Position numbers and translations under genes: made by a program. This document shows, in pieces, positions 11,820 through 22,438 of a stretch of DNA of 64,000 nt. Position 1 is the first letter of the stretch. Each line of letters opens with the position of its first letter. The notes beneath the pieces are model-generated. The model was given only the letters and a program-made list of their open reading frames with translations. It did not search any database and was not told the origin of the DNA. This DNA is from Lotus japonicus (Eukaryota; Streptophyta; Magnoliopsida; Fabales; Fabaceae): the NCBI RefSeq assembly GCF_012489685.1, contig NC_080042.1, forward strand, positions 6,946,501 to 7,010,500, written 5' to 3'.

Positions 11820-13694
11820 ATGGCCCAAGCCAATACTTCCGCTGACAACAATAACAACAACAATCAACTCAGAGCACCAATCTTTGATGGTGAAAAGTTT
11901 GAGTACTGGAAAGATAGAATAGAATGTTATTTCCTTGGCACTGACCCAGATCTCTGGGATATGGTCATGGAAGGCTATACTGATCCAGTAGATGCTTCAG
12001 GAGTGAAGATCCCTCGTTCTGAAATGACTAACGCTCAGAAGAAGCGTTTCAAGGATCATCACAAGGCGAAGTCCATGCTATTCAGCTCAATATCATATAT
12101 TGAGTATGAGAAGATCTCTGACAAAGAAACTGCTAAATCTATCTTTGACTCCTTGGTCATGACGCATGAAGGAAATGAAGAGGTCAAGGAAACCAAGGCT
12201 CTTGCTCTCATACAACAATATGAGCAGTTTAAGATGGAATCTGGTGAAACCATTGAGGAGATGTACTCGAGGTTTCAAACTCTGATTGCTGGAATCAGAG
12301 TGCTAAACAAGGGCTACTCTACTGGTGATCATGTCAAGAAGATTATCAGAAGTTTGCCTAAAGAGTGGAGAGCTTTTGTCACTGCCCTGAAACTCTCCAG
12401 AAATCTGAACTCTTTGAAGTTAGAAGAGCTTGTGAGTCATCTCAGGAGCCATGAGATTGAACTCAAAGGAGACAAGCCTCAGAAGAAAGACAAGTCTATT
12501 GCTCTTAAGTCAAAGTCTGACAAAGAAAAAGCTTATCAGGCAGAAGAAGAGAACTCATCTGAAGAGATATCAGATGCATCTGATGATGAAGAGCTGTCTC
12601 TCTTCACAAAGAGGCTAAGCAAACTTTGGAAGAACAGACATAGCAAGGGAAAAGGACCAAAGAGAAGCTCAGGAAAATATGAATCTTCATCTGGTCAGAA
12701 GAAATCATCTGGAAAGGAAGTCACTTGCTTCGAGTGCAAGGAATCTGGGCACTACAAGAGTGACTGTCCCAAGCTTAAGAAGGACAAGAGACCTAGAAAA
12801 GTCTTCAAGAAGAAAGCCCTCATAACCTTTGATGCAACTGATTCTGAAGAAGCTGAGTCAGAAGAAGATGAAGCTGTGGAGGCTCTAATGGCTACCACTA
12901 GCAGAGGTGCTGAAGCTTCAGAAGATGATTCAGACTCTGAAAATGATGATGAGGTATTCTCTGACTTTTCTCTATCTGAGCTAAGAACTGCTTTATCTGA
13001 AATAATGAAGAAACATGATATTTTGCTAAATAAGCATAAAGAGCTTAAGAAGAAATATGCTGCTAAAACCAGTTCTTCAGAAGTTCATGAGAAGTCAGTC
13101 TCTGAACTCATGGATGAAAACTATATTCTTATTAATGACAATGCTATTCTTCGTGCTAAAAATGATGTGCTAGAAGATCAACTTGCATCATCTGATGTTA
13201 AGTATGAAACAAAATATGAGAAAGCATTTCAAAAGTTCCTTGCAAAGGGCATAGACAGAAGTCTTATGGCTTCAATGATCTATGGCATGAGCAGAAATGG
13301 GAACAGTGGTCTTGGCTACTTTCAATCCATGAAAGATGAGTCAACTGAGTCCAAACGCGAACCCTTGCATAAACATTTCGTTCCCGCTGGCACTGTCATT
13401 CCAGAAAAGGCTACACCAAAGATGGTGAAATCAAAAGGGAAATTTAAACTTGATATGTCTAAATATTATACTCAAGTTCCTCTGCATTATCCTCCTGTTG
13501 CACCCAAAGTTCCAAGAACTTCTGGGAAAACTAACAAGAAAGGACCCAAGATGTGGGTACCTAAAGCAAAAATTATTCCTGTTGCAGACATCTTATGCAG
13601 CTCAGTTAAGACACCTGTCATGGTACCTGGACAGTGGATGCTCGCGACACATGACGGGCACAAGGTCTATATTCCAAAAACTGACACCGCTTAA
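11820..13694 (+). CDS. gag: SIRE element 1 Gag
   Basis: An open frame of about 624 residues from the ATG at 11820, chosen over the ATG at 11802 because it follows the AAACAAGCA context and matches the gag start of element 2 (MATT...). The N-terminal half is the copia gag domain (UBN2-type: FDGEKFEYWKDRIECYF near residue 25). A CCHC zinc knuckle CFECKESGHYKSDC lies near residues 304-317. After that come acidic segments and a coiled coil. The C-terminus overlaps the protease in the +1 frame. Gag forms the virus-like particle and binds element RNA. It is intact, unlike gag of element 2. Confidence 0.9.
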   Translation: MAQANTSADNNNNNNQLRAPIFDGEKFEYWKDRIECYFLGTDPDLWDMVMEGYTDPVDASGVKIPRSEMTNAQKKRFKDHHKAKSMLFSSISYIEYEKISDKETAKSIFDSLVMTHEGNEEVKETKALALIQQYEQFKMESGETIEEMYSRFQTLIAGIRVLNKGYSTGDHVKKIIRSLPKEWRAFVTALKLSRNLNSLKLEELVSHLRSHEIELKGDKPQKKDKSIALKSKSDKEKAYQAEEENSSEEISDASDDEELSLFTKRLSKLWKNRHSKGKGPKRSSGKYESSSGQKKSSGKEVTCFECKESGHYKSDCPKLKKDKRPRKVFKKKALITFDATDSEEAESEEDEAVEALMATTSRGAEASEDDSDSENDDEVFSDFSLSELRTALSEIMKKHDILLNKHKELKKKYAAKTSSSEVHEKSVSELMDENYILINDNAILRAKNDVLEDQLASSDVKYETKYEKAFQKFLAKGIDRSLMASMIYGMSRNGNSGLGYFQSMKDESTESKREPLHKHFVPAGTVIPEKATPKMVKSKGKFKLDMSKYYTQVPLHYPPVAPKVPRTSGKTNKKGPKMWVPKAKIIPVADILCSSVKTPVMVPGQWMLATHDGHKVYIPKTDTA

Positions 13695-16600
13695 GTCAGG
13701 AGGAGACGTTGGCTTTGGAGGAAACCAGAAGGGAAAAATTATTGGAAAAGGTTCCATAGGAGATGGAAAAACTCCAGTTATCAATGATGTACTTCTGGTG
13801 GAAGGATTATTTCACAACTTGCTCTCCATAAGCCAAATTGCTGACAAAGGTTACGATGTGATCTTCAATCAAACTGGATGCAAAGCTGTTAGTCAAACAG
13901 ATGGATCCGTTTTATTTTCTGGGAAGAGAAAAAATGATATTTACAAGATCAGATCCTCTGAACTGCTATCTCAGAAGGTCAAGTGTCTCATGTCAGTTAA
14001 TGATGAGCAATGGATCTGGCACAGACGCCTAGGACATGCAAGTCTCAGAAAAATTTCTCAACTTAGCAAGCTAAATCTCGTCAGAGGATTGCCTCATCTG
14101 AAGTATTCATCAGAGGCTCTATGTGAAGCTTGTCAGAAGGGTAAATTCACCAAGAAGCCTTTTAAAGCAAAGAATGTAGTATCTACAACAAGGCCCCTTG
14201 AGCTACTTCACATTGATCTCTTTGGACCAGTGAAAACTGAATCCATTGGAGGAAAGAAGTATGGGTTAGTCATTGTAGATGATTATAGCAGGTGGACATG
14301 GGTAAAGTTCCTAAGGCACAAAGATGAAACACATACTGTGTTTACCAACTTCATTACCCAATTTCAGAAGGAGTTTCAATCTTCCGTGATTACTGTCAGA
14401 AGTGACCATGGTGGAGAATTTGAGAACAAAGCTTTTGAAGATTTATTCAACTCTCAAGGAATCTCTCACAACTTCTCTTGTCCTCGCACTCCTCAACAAA
14501 ATGGAGTAGTTGAAAGAAAGAATAGAACTCTTCAGGAGATGGCACGCACCATGATGCAAGAATCAAGTATGACCAAACACTTCTGGGCAGAAGCAATCAA
14601 CACTGCTTGCTACATCCAGAACAGAATCTCCATTAGACCAATTCTGGAGAAAACTCCTTATGAGCTATGCAAAGGAAGACAACCTGACATCTCTTACTTC
14701 CATCCATTCGGAAGTACTTGCTTCATGCTCAACACTAAGGAGCAATTGGGTAAATTCGATTCTAAAGCTTTAAAATGTTATTTTCTTGGTTATTCTGAAA
14801 GATCCAAAGGTTTTAGAATTTATAATATTATTCATCAAACTGTTGAGGAATCCATCCAGATTAGATTTGATGATAAGCTTGGCTCAGAAAAGTCAAAGTT
14901 GTTTGAAAGATTTGCAGATTTAAGCATTGACTGTTCAGAAGCAAATCAACCAATAAAAAGCCCAAAGGATGTTGCTCCAGAGGCTGAAGCATCTGAAGAT
15001 TTTCCAACAACTTCTGATCCTCGTCAGAAGAAGAAAAGAATAGTTGCTTCTCATCCAGAAGAACTGATCATTGGCAACAAAGATGCTCCCGTCAGAACCA
15101 GGTCTATGCTCAAACCTTCAGAAGAGACTCTTCTGAGTCTGAAGGGATTTGTGTCTCTCATTGAGCCAAAATCAGTTGATGAAGCTCTTGAAGACAAAGG
15201 CTGGATTCAAGCAATGCAAGAAGAGCTAGATCAGTTCACCAAGAATGATGTATGGACCTTAATGCCTAAACCTAAAGGGTTCCATGTCATAGGAACCAAG
15301 TGGGTGTTCAGAAACAAGCTGAATGAAAAAGGAGAAGTAACAAGAAACAAGGCAAGACTGGTAGCTCAAGGCTACAGTCAACAGGAGGGAAAAAGGATCA
15401 AGAATGTTGAAGCAAATGTTGCTGGAATGAGGACCGTTGTCAACAAGGCGCTCTATGATAACTGGTCTTACGAGAAAACCAAGTACAGCTTTAAGGACTT
15501 GAAGTCTGAGATGAAGATTTGGCAAAAGATCTTCATGCACTGCATTCACCCTAGAACTGGAGGAACTGATTACCTAAATGCAACTCAGAAGGTAATCATG
15601 TACTACATTTCAACTGGTGAGCTTATATGTCTGCCATTCCTTCTTTTCAATTATCTGAAGGAGTGTGTGGAAAAATCAAGGACCACAACTGGTTCTGAGA
15701 ACAAGAGATTCATCTCCTACATTCCGTATGGAAGGCTACTGTCAGATATCTTCGTCCAAAACAAGCTTGTTAAGACTCTATCAGATCTTGAACTTCACGA
15801 AGATCTGGCCACGATAGTTGGTGATACCCTCAATGGCACAAAGTTAAAGAAAATGCAGATCATTGAGAAGATCAAAGTAGCTCCCAAAGAAGACACTTCT
15901 GATGAAGTTCGTCAGAGGAATTACCCCATTGATGACTTTCCTATTTGGTCCAAGAAGGACAATCCAGCATGCATTCTGGAATATGTAAGGATGCTCAGAA
16001 GACAAGGAGATCCTATCACCCTTACAGAATTCGTTAACACCCTTCCTGAAAGTCCTCCTAAGCTGACTACCAGGAAATCCAGAAGAGCAACAAGCAGCAA
16101 GCCCTCTGATCCTAAGGGCAAAGGGATTCTGATAGAGGAACCTGCAAAGAAGAAGGCTGCTTCCAAGACCGTGATCATCAGGGAAGCATCTTCTGAAAGG
16201 TCACTGAAGAGAACCTCAACTCAACAACAACAAATGTCTGATTCTGAAAGCTCAGAAGACACATGGGAAGACTTCTCAAGTGAGGAAACTGAAGATGAAG
16301 ACAGGCCTCTGGCTAAGAGACGCAAAATCATTCTTGAGGAAAAGGAAGATGAGCAGGATGACCATGAGATCATCCAGAATGTAATTCAGGGTATAAGAGA
16401 CTCCTCAGAGGCTGAAGAATCCACAGATTCTGATGAGGTACACTTGGTAAGAAGAAGAAAGCTGCCTCTGAAAGGTCCCCTTCAGCAGAAAGAGACAGTT
16501 GCAGAACAAGCTTCTGAATCTGCTTTAGAAGTACAACGTGAAAGAAGATCTAAAAGAACTTCTGATCCAGCTAGGGCTGTCCAACTCACCAGAACCTCAC

Positions 16601-18048
16601 CTATCAGAAGCCATGCTAAGGTAATTACTGAAAGCATTAATTCTGATTCTGCTTTAGTAGTTGTACCTGAACAACCCCTGCCTATATCTACTTCCATGCC
16701 CACCTTAACCCAAACAGCACCCACTCAACCTGAAACACAAACTCACACACAAGCTGAACCTCAAGCTCCTATTTCAACCATCCTAATAGCTACCACAGAC
16801 ATTCCTTCCATTCCAATTTACACCTCTTCCACATCCATCCCAACTGAACCAGTACCTCCCTTAAATTCCTTCATTCAAGGCATTATTCAAAGTGAGGCAA
16901 CTCTAAAGACCTTAGTTCAGCAATTCACTTCCAAGCCAGCATCTACTCCACACACCTTTCTCATAACCCAGACTGGTGAGATCCCTGCTGAGAAAGAGAA
17001 GGAAGATGATGATGTCCAAATCCTTGAGCCGCCTTTCAATGTGAAGCCTCTTCAACAAATTGCTTCCAATTTTGAAGATCGGATTCCAGACGCTGCTGAG
17101 ACCTCCTATGTATCCTTGTCCAATTACTCAGCAGTCAACTCACAGGATCTGAGTTTCACTTCACCTGAGAAGACTGTCACCTCAAGGCAAAGGCCAGATA
17201 CTATCTCTGAAGCTGAGCATATGGATGAATCAGATCACTCAGGCGTCGAGAAGGATCATGAGATTGATTCCATTCCTACTGAACACATGGAAGAATCAAA
17301 TGCTTCGAGCTCCAATGCTGCCAGAACTCCTCAGCCTGTTCTGACCCTGGCCACCTCTTTCCTCCCTCAGAGTCTTCCTCAACTCATTCAGGAGTTTTCT
17401 GCAGAAGCAATCAAAAGGGTGAACTGGCTATATCAGGTAACTGATAATCAGTTTGATGCTTCTCTTGTTGATAGTCTATGGTCTGCATTTGAGAGTTGGT
17501 CAGAAGGCAAAGGTTATGAACTTCAGAAGCAGCTTAGCAGGGAGAAAAGACTTAGAGTTCATGATGCATCTGAGAGGGCCTATGAGCAGAGGCAGAGAGT
17601 GCTGCACAAGGTGTGTGAGCCTCTGAGACGAGCTATGGCTGAAAGATCATGTGTTGTCTCTGAATGTACCTCAGAGGATGTTGAGATGGTTTCAGCAGAG
17701 GAAGAAGAAGAAAGCACAGATGGTATAGTTATTCTGGAAGATGCAGATGCTGATGAGGTTCAGAAACAAGGGCCGATTCACGTTGATACTGTTATGACTT
17801 CAGCAGCTGAAGCTGCCACTCATCCACAAGCATCAGAAGTTCCTCCCTCTGCTCCAACTCCAGAAGTTGCCGTTTTAGCTGCCCGGATCGACAGGATTCA
17901 AGATGATCAACAGCGATTGTTTCAGATGGTTGAGCAACAAGGACAAGTTCAGACTGAGCAAAGCAAGCAGATTGCAGAATCATCAAGCAAAATGGAGGCC
18001 ATCATGAAGTATCTAATGGAAAACCTTCCCTCCTCTTCCAAGCCATGA
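13450..18048 (+). CDS. pol-env: Protease-integrase-env-like fusion ORF of SIRE element 1
   Basis: One uninterrupted frame of 1,532 codons, +1 relative to gag; the first ~60 codons overlap gag and the ATG shown may not be used. The protease site DSGCSRHM is at about residue 61. Integrase follows with the HHCC finger (WHRRLGH ... CEACQKGK), D in HIDLFGP, D in RSDHGGEF and E in VVERKNRT. Only the first few dozen residues of RT remain (KARLVAQGY); at about 15391 the frame passes directly into the env-like protein, homologous to element 2 from its KIW..I..HCI segment onward. The rest is acidic, Ser/Thr/Pro-rich, ending in a heptad-like region. RT and RNase H catalytic parts are missing, as is the N-terminal part of the env-like protein. 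The junction is in frame, so a fusion protein is possible. Confidence 0.88.
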   Translation: MICLNIILKFLCIILLLHPKFQELLGKLTRKDPRCGYLKQKLFLLQTSYAAQLRHLSWYLDSGCSRHMTGTRSIFQKLTPLKSGGDVGFGGNQKGKIIGKGSIGDGKTPVINDVLLVEGLFHNLLSISQIADKGYDVIFNQTGCKAVSQTDGSVLFSGKRKNDIYKIRSSELLSQKVKCLMSVNDEQWIWHRRLGHASLRKISQLSKLNLVRGLPHLKYSSEALCEACQKGKFTKKPFKAKNVVSTTRPLELLHIDLFGPVKTESIGGKKYGLVIVDDYSRWTWVKFLRHKDETHTVFTNFITQFQKEFQSSVITVRSDHGGEFENKAFEDLFNSQGISHNFSCPRTPQQNGVVERKNRTLQEMARTMMQESSMTKHFWAEAINTACYIQNRISIRPILEKTPYELCKGRQPDISYFHPFGSTCFMLNTKEQLGKFDSKALKCYFLGYSERSKGFRIYNIIHQTVEESIQIRFDDKLGSEKSKLFERFADLSIDCSEANQPIKSPKDVAPEAEASEDFPTTSDPRQKKKRIVASHPEELIIGNKDAPVRTRSMLKPSEETLLSLKGFVSLIEPKSVDEALEDKGWIQAMQEELDQFTKNDVWTLMPKPKGFHVIGTKWVFRNKLNEKGEVTRNKARLVAQGYSQQEGKRIKNVEANVAGMRTVVNKALYDNWSYEKTKYSFKDLKSEMKIWQKIFMHCIHPRTGGTDYLNATQKVIMYYISTGELICLPFLLFNYLKECVEKSRTTTGSENKRFISYIPYGRLLSDIFVQNKLVKTLSDLELHEDLATIVGDTLNGTKLKKMQIIEKIKVAPKEDTSDEVRQRNYPIDDFPIWSKKDNPACILEYVRMLRRQGDPITLTEFVNTLPESPPKLTTRKSRRATSSKPSDPKGKGILIEEPAKKKAASKTVIIREASSERSLKRTSTQQQQMSDSESSEDTWEDFSSEETEDEDRPLAKRRKIILEEKEDEQDDHEIIQNVIQGIRDSSEAEESTDSDEVHLVRRRKLPLKGPLQQKETVAEQASESALEVQRERRSKRTSDPARAVQLTRTSPIRSHAKVITESINSDSALVVVPEQPLPISTSMPTLTQTAPTQPETQTHTQAEPQAPISTILIATTDIPSIPIYTSSTSIPTEPVPPLNSFIQGIIQSEATLKTLVQQFTSKPASTPHTFLITQTGEIPAEKEKEDDDVQILEPPFNVKPLQQIASNFEDRIPDAAETSYVSLSNYSAVNSQDLSFTSPEKTVTSRQRPDTISEAEHMDESDHSGVEKDHEIDSIPTEHMEESNASSSNAARTPQPVLTLATSFLPQSLPQLIQEFSAEAIKRVNWLYQVTDNQFDASLVDSLWSAFESWSEGKGYELQKQLSREKRLRVHDASERAYEQRQRVLHKVCEPLRRAMAERSCVVSECTSEDVEMVSAEEEEESTDGIVILEDADADEVQKQGPIHVDTVMTSAAEAATHPQASEVPPSAPTPEVAVLAARIDRIQDDQQRLFQMVEQQGQVQTEQSKQIAESSSKMEAIMKYLMENLPSSSKP

Positions 18049-18294
18049 TTCCTCATCTCTATCATGCATACATTTAATTGTTATGACCGCATTTATTTTA
18101 TGCTGACTATGTTTAATTATTTCTTATCTGATTCAATGCACCGTCCATTTAGTAACTTACATGCCTTTATGATTTGATAAGTTTTCTGCATGTTTTTCTG
18201 TTACCTTTTCTCCTTATAATCTTCGCCATCCTTCTTCTTCATCACAAAGCAATTCACTCCCTCATCATTCTGTTTCATTCCTCCTTGTTCAAGA

Positions 18295-18645
18295 ATGACT
18301 TCTGTCGATTTGATTTCTGAACTCAAGACTTTGGTATTTGACCAAGTCTTTCCATGGAGTGTTAATCTTTCCTCTTCTGAGATCTCTCAAGCTATTGAGA
18401 AGATTGAGCATCTTCTGACCTATTGGCTCACCTCTCATCAGACTCTCTGTCTTCAGAACCTTCAAGAAGTTCTGACTGACCTCATCTGTCTGACCAATCA
18501 TCGGAAGGACGTTGAAGATCAATTCCAGGGCATTTGCATGCTTCTGGAATATGAAGCAGATAACGATGTAGCGGATCCAGAGGCGGTCCAGGAGAATGTG
18601 GCGTTGAAGGAGGAGCTAGCTACTCAGTTAGCCTCAATTGATTAG
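18295..18645 (+). CDS. Small accessory ORF of SIRE element 1, function unknown
   Basis: 116 residues starting MTSVDLISELK, Leu/Glu-rich and helical, between the env-like frame and the 3' LTR. A TATA-like TTATAATC lies about 80 bases upstream and AATAATAAC sequences lie about 115 bases downstream, so it could be a separate transcription unit. It occupies the place where two other SIRE copies carry an antisense 130-residue ORF, but I see no clear sequence match to that ORF. I do not recognise the family. Confidence 0.5.
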   Translation: MTSVDLISELKTLVFDQVFPWSVNLSSSEISQAIEKIEHLLTYWLTSHQTLCLQNLQEVLTDLICLTNHRKDVEDQFQGICMLLEYEADNDVADPEAVQENVALKEELATQLASID

Positions 18646-18841
18646 GACATTCGTCCCCTCCACCTTCACCTTCTCTCCATGAAGAATTCTCGAGCGTTCC
18701 TATTTATCTAGGATTAGTCTTCTTCATTCCTCTCTCTCTCCCTTGTACTTCTTCTCCGTTCAGTAATAATAACATATTTAGTTGCATCATTTCCTGTTAT
18801 TGTTATTGTTGTTTGTGTTTTTCACTCTTTTTGATTATGAC

Positions 18842-18854
18842 AAAAAGGGGGAGT
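18842..18854 (+). other. Second polypurine-tract-like motif, SIRE element 1
   Basis: AAAAAGGGGGAG preceded by TTATGAC, about 475 bases upstream of the LTR. The same motif recurs at the matching place in elements 2 and 3. Confidence 0.5.
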
Positions 18855-19316
18855 ACATAAATTGGTTTTGATAAATTTTTATAAAACCAGTAGAGGAGAA
18901 CAAGTATCAATACTTATAGCACATAGATATTGTCAAGCGACTCAGATAAGGAATACATTTTGAACTAATCTTGCTTCTAACGCTTTATTCCAATTATATC
19001 TGAACAAGACTATATGTCATTATGTGAGATACGCTAAGTTCTGAAACCATCACTTCTGATGAGTATACATCTCTTCAAGCGTAAATTCTGATCACATAAC
19101 CAGACTCCGAATCTAGTTTCTTCACAAATTCATCAAGTCATAGATTCAGGGGGAGTCAGGGGGAGACCCTTGCTCAGAATCAGGTTTTAACCCAGATTCA
19201 GAAAGAACATTGCAAACCGTTACACAAGGATAAGTTTAATCTCTGATCCTTTCTCTCTTGTGTATTCAGTTTACTGTGTAAAAATTGTTCATCAAAATAC
19301 TTGTTTTGTCATCATC

Positions 19317-19330
19317 AAAAAGGGGGAGAT
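19317..19330 (+). other. Polypurine tract, SIRE element 1
   Basis: AAAAAGGGGGAGAT immediately before the 3' LTR, the plus-strand primer site. Confidence 0.9.
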
Positions 19331-20572
19331 TGTAAGATCAAGGTTTGATCAGTGGTTGCATCTCTATATTTTGATGATTACAATTAAGGTTTGTGATGAT
19401 GAACAATTGTGGTACCCTAACGTTTGTCTTTTTAAGTTGTGACAAATAGGTTCTGAATCTGACCCAAGCCTATTTGTTCAGAAGAAGAAGAACCAAGGGT
19501 TACTAAAAAGAGAGCTCTTCATCCTACCATGTTCGTTCTGAACAGTGGCAAACGCTTCAGAAGCTCTGAAGATGGAAGCTCTCAAGAAGATCTGAAGAAC
19601 TCAAGTCAGAAGTTCTGAAGGCCAGATGTTCCAGTGGAACGGTCCAGATGCAGAAGACTCAAGTTCTGAAGACTTACAAGAAGTTGGTTCTGAAGACCCC
19701 AGCTATTCTAGCTCTGACGATCAGAAGTTCTGAGGAACTTGTTCAGAAGCAGAAGTTGCACGGTCAGAGGAATCCAAGCTCCAATCTGACGATGATCAGA
19801 AGCTTCATCAACGTTCATCTGAAGCTCCTTCATCTCAAGTCAACTGGTGAAAAGACAGGTCACTATCACAGTACAACGTCGTACAAATCTCAGTCTGTCC
19901 GCCACCTACCTTGTACAGCCTAGCAGTCTGATATTACAGAATTGCCACTCCAACGGATAAAACCCTAGCAACGGCTACATCACAAGTCTTGGAGTATATA
20001 AAGGCTGAAGAAAGAAGAAAGAGGCTAAGAAACTTTGCTGAAAATATTCAACATATACGAACCATTCTCTTAGCATTATTTCTTCACTGTTCTTAAACTT
20101 CTGAGTTTACTATTCGCTTGTTAGAAGCACTCTTTGTAAACCCGAAACCTTTTACATCATATTGTAAAGTTCATCAAGAGACCAAGGTTGGTCGGATCTT
20201 GAGAGGACTGAATCAAGGCTGATTCAGTATTTAGCTAGTCTTAAGAGGATCGATAGATCAGCTTCTTAAGAGGATACTAGTGAGAAAATCAGTGTATTGT
20301 TAGTCACTTAGCAGGTTGCAAAGTGCAGTTGTAACACTCATTGATTTTAGTGGATTGCCTTCATCAGAAGAAGGAAGAAATCACCTTCACAGGTGGACTG
20401 GATTAGCTTGAGCTTTTATCTCAAGTGAACCAGGATAAAATACTCGTGTGCTTTACTTCCTATCATTCAGCACTTAGTTTTTATCTTTGAGTTTTGAAAA
20501 AGCAGAAAAAGTATATCCAAGATTCAAAAACTCTATTCAAACCCCCCCTTTCTAGTGTTTTTCGCACCTTCA
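19331..20572 (+). repeat. 3' LTR of SIRE element 1
   Basis: Same length as the 5' LTR, with the same termini TGTAAG...CCTTCA. The target duplication AACGT follows. Confidence 0.95.
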
Positions 20573-20999
20573 AACGTTGGACTTCATTTATCCAAGACAC
20601 TACATATCTCACTTCTGATGAATCAATAAGTCATGGAAGCAGGAAAACAACTTTATTTGTTGATATGCCCTATCACCATTATTTTAACAGACTACTGATA
20701 AGAAATAATAATTATGAAATTTACTTTTAACAATATGTTGGGGTAAGATATAAATAAATCATGCAATCTTGTACGGTACAACTGATGCAATTGGCTCCAC
20801 CTGTATTGTGAATTGATCCCATTGAGAAATGTATCCATTTGCATCACTTCATGAACGGAAGTGTAACCAACCTGTAATCACCATATAGATTATTACAAAT
20901 AATAATTAAATTAAGCATATTAAAATTGAAAACTTCCATGACCTGAAATGTAACCCATTGAACCCAATCCTGAAAAAATTGAATCATTAAGAAAGAAAT

Positions 21000-21990
21000 G
21001 TTAGAAAAAACTGGAAGAATATCCAAGTTAAGAAATCAGAACTAAAAAAAAAAAGAAAAGAAGCAAGCTCTTGGGACAAAAATCTCAACATCCAGGAAAT
21101 AGCTATTGGTAACTTCAAACATGAAGGTTCGAAGAAAACTCCATGCCAAAGGTAAGAAAAGAAAACTTATTAGTTACCTTTCAAATCAGGATTTCTTTCT
21201 ACCTTTGTCTTTTTTAGCCTGTTAACATCTTATTTATCCTTTTGTCCACTCTCACGGTTCAAACCTGATATGTACAAAAACTTCAGCTGTAACCATCAAC
21301 CAATCTAAAATAAATATCTAAGGGCAAGGATCCCATTTTGCAATCTGATTTCTTTTTTTTTTTGCAATCTCACCATTCAGAAGCGTATTTTCAGCTTTGA
21401 TGTGCAACCTTAAGAACAAAGAACTGAAAAACCTAGCAAACCAAAGAAGGAAAGGGTAATATTTGTACTAAAGGAAAAATAAAAGCTCCACTGTTAGTAC
21501 AAAACTTATGTGACTGGAACAAATACATGGGGGAGGATATGTCAATTGAACGGAGATTGAGAGAATAGATGAAAGAATGGGTCCTGAAGACAAAACAAGG
21601 AAATGGTTTAAAACAACATTTATAGCGTCAAATAACTACAAAATGTCAAAACAGGATACCAAAAAGACATCACTGAACTTGGTCATTCCAATTTCTGACT
21701 TTTCTAATGGAACATAAAAAAACAAAAGCAATCAATAGAATTAAGGGATGCTGATAAGAAAACTAAGTGATGCAGCTGGTTGTATGGTCCAAAAAAAAAG
21801 TGAAAATAATCAAATGATTGAAGCATATTAATAAGTTTATAAGTTGTTCAAGAGAATGAACTGACACAAAACTGAAGCCACAGGTTCTCTATGTCAAAAT
21901 GGAATTAATCAAATTCCTATATAGCATTCATTATTAAAGAAAAGCAAGTTAACTGTCAACCCCACCCAAAAATACTTCAGAAATTAATCT
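21000..21990. other. Non-coding, probably intron of the broken host gene
   Basis: AT-rich, no open frame or element ends seen. It lies between two minus-strand exon candidates. Confidence 0.4.
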
Positions 21991-22438
21991 ACCTTTTGTG
22001 TGAGTGCAACAACACCCAGAACCCATCCCCCCCATTTCGTCTGCATTCAGTTTGGCTAGGTTCTTTCTACTTCAATGGTACTTAAAATGAGCCCCTAAGA
22101 TAACACAATTTCATTAACGAAAAGATCAGTTGCAGGCTTGCAGCTAGTCATTACCATTACTTTTAGTTTTAGGCTATAACCCATTAAAGAGTAATTACCA
22201 AGTGTGAATTTCATGAAAAGACATATATTTATATAGTACCTCTAGTGGCATAAAGTATGGCTGATAATGAGGATTCAACAAAAATGGATTTTGTCAGTGC
22301 TAGGTCAACTTACCTGCAAATAAAAGCATTAAAAGAAAGAAAACCTCAATAGCGAGAAGAAGAATGTCCATTCTACAAACACCAAAATTGAGAGAATTTG
22401 AAAAGAAAAAAGGGGAGCGGCTTGCCTTGCGATATAGC

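Larger units (their letters stand above)
10500..20572 (+). mobile_element. SIRE-type Ty1/copia element 1, RT-deleted, young
   Basis: The 10,073-bp element is flanked by a perfect 5-bp target duplication AACGT (10495-10499 and 20573-20577). Both LTRs are 1,242 bp and I count about seven differences, so insertion was recent. The body has an intact gag, a long open frame joining protease and integrase to the env-like protein, a small extra ORF, and a polypurine tract. RT and RNase H are absent, so it needs another element's enzymes to move. Confidence 0.93.
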
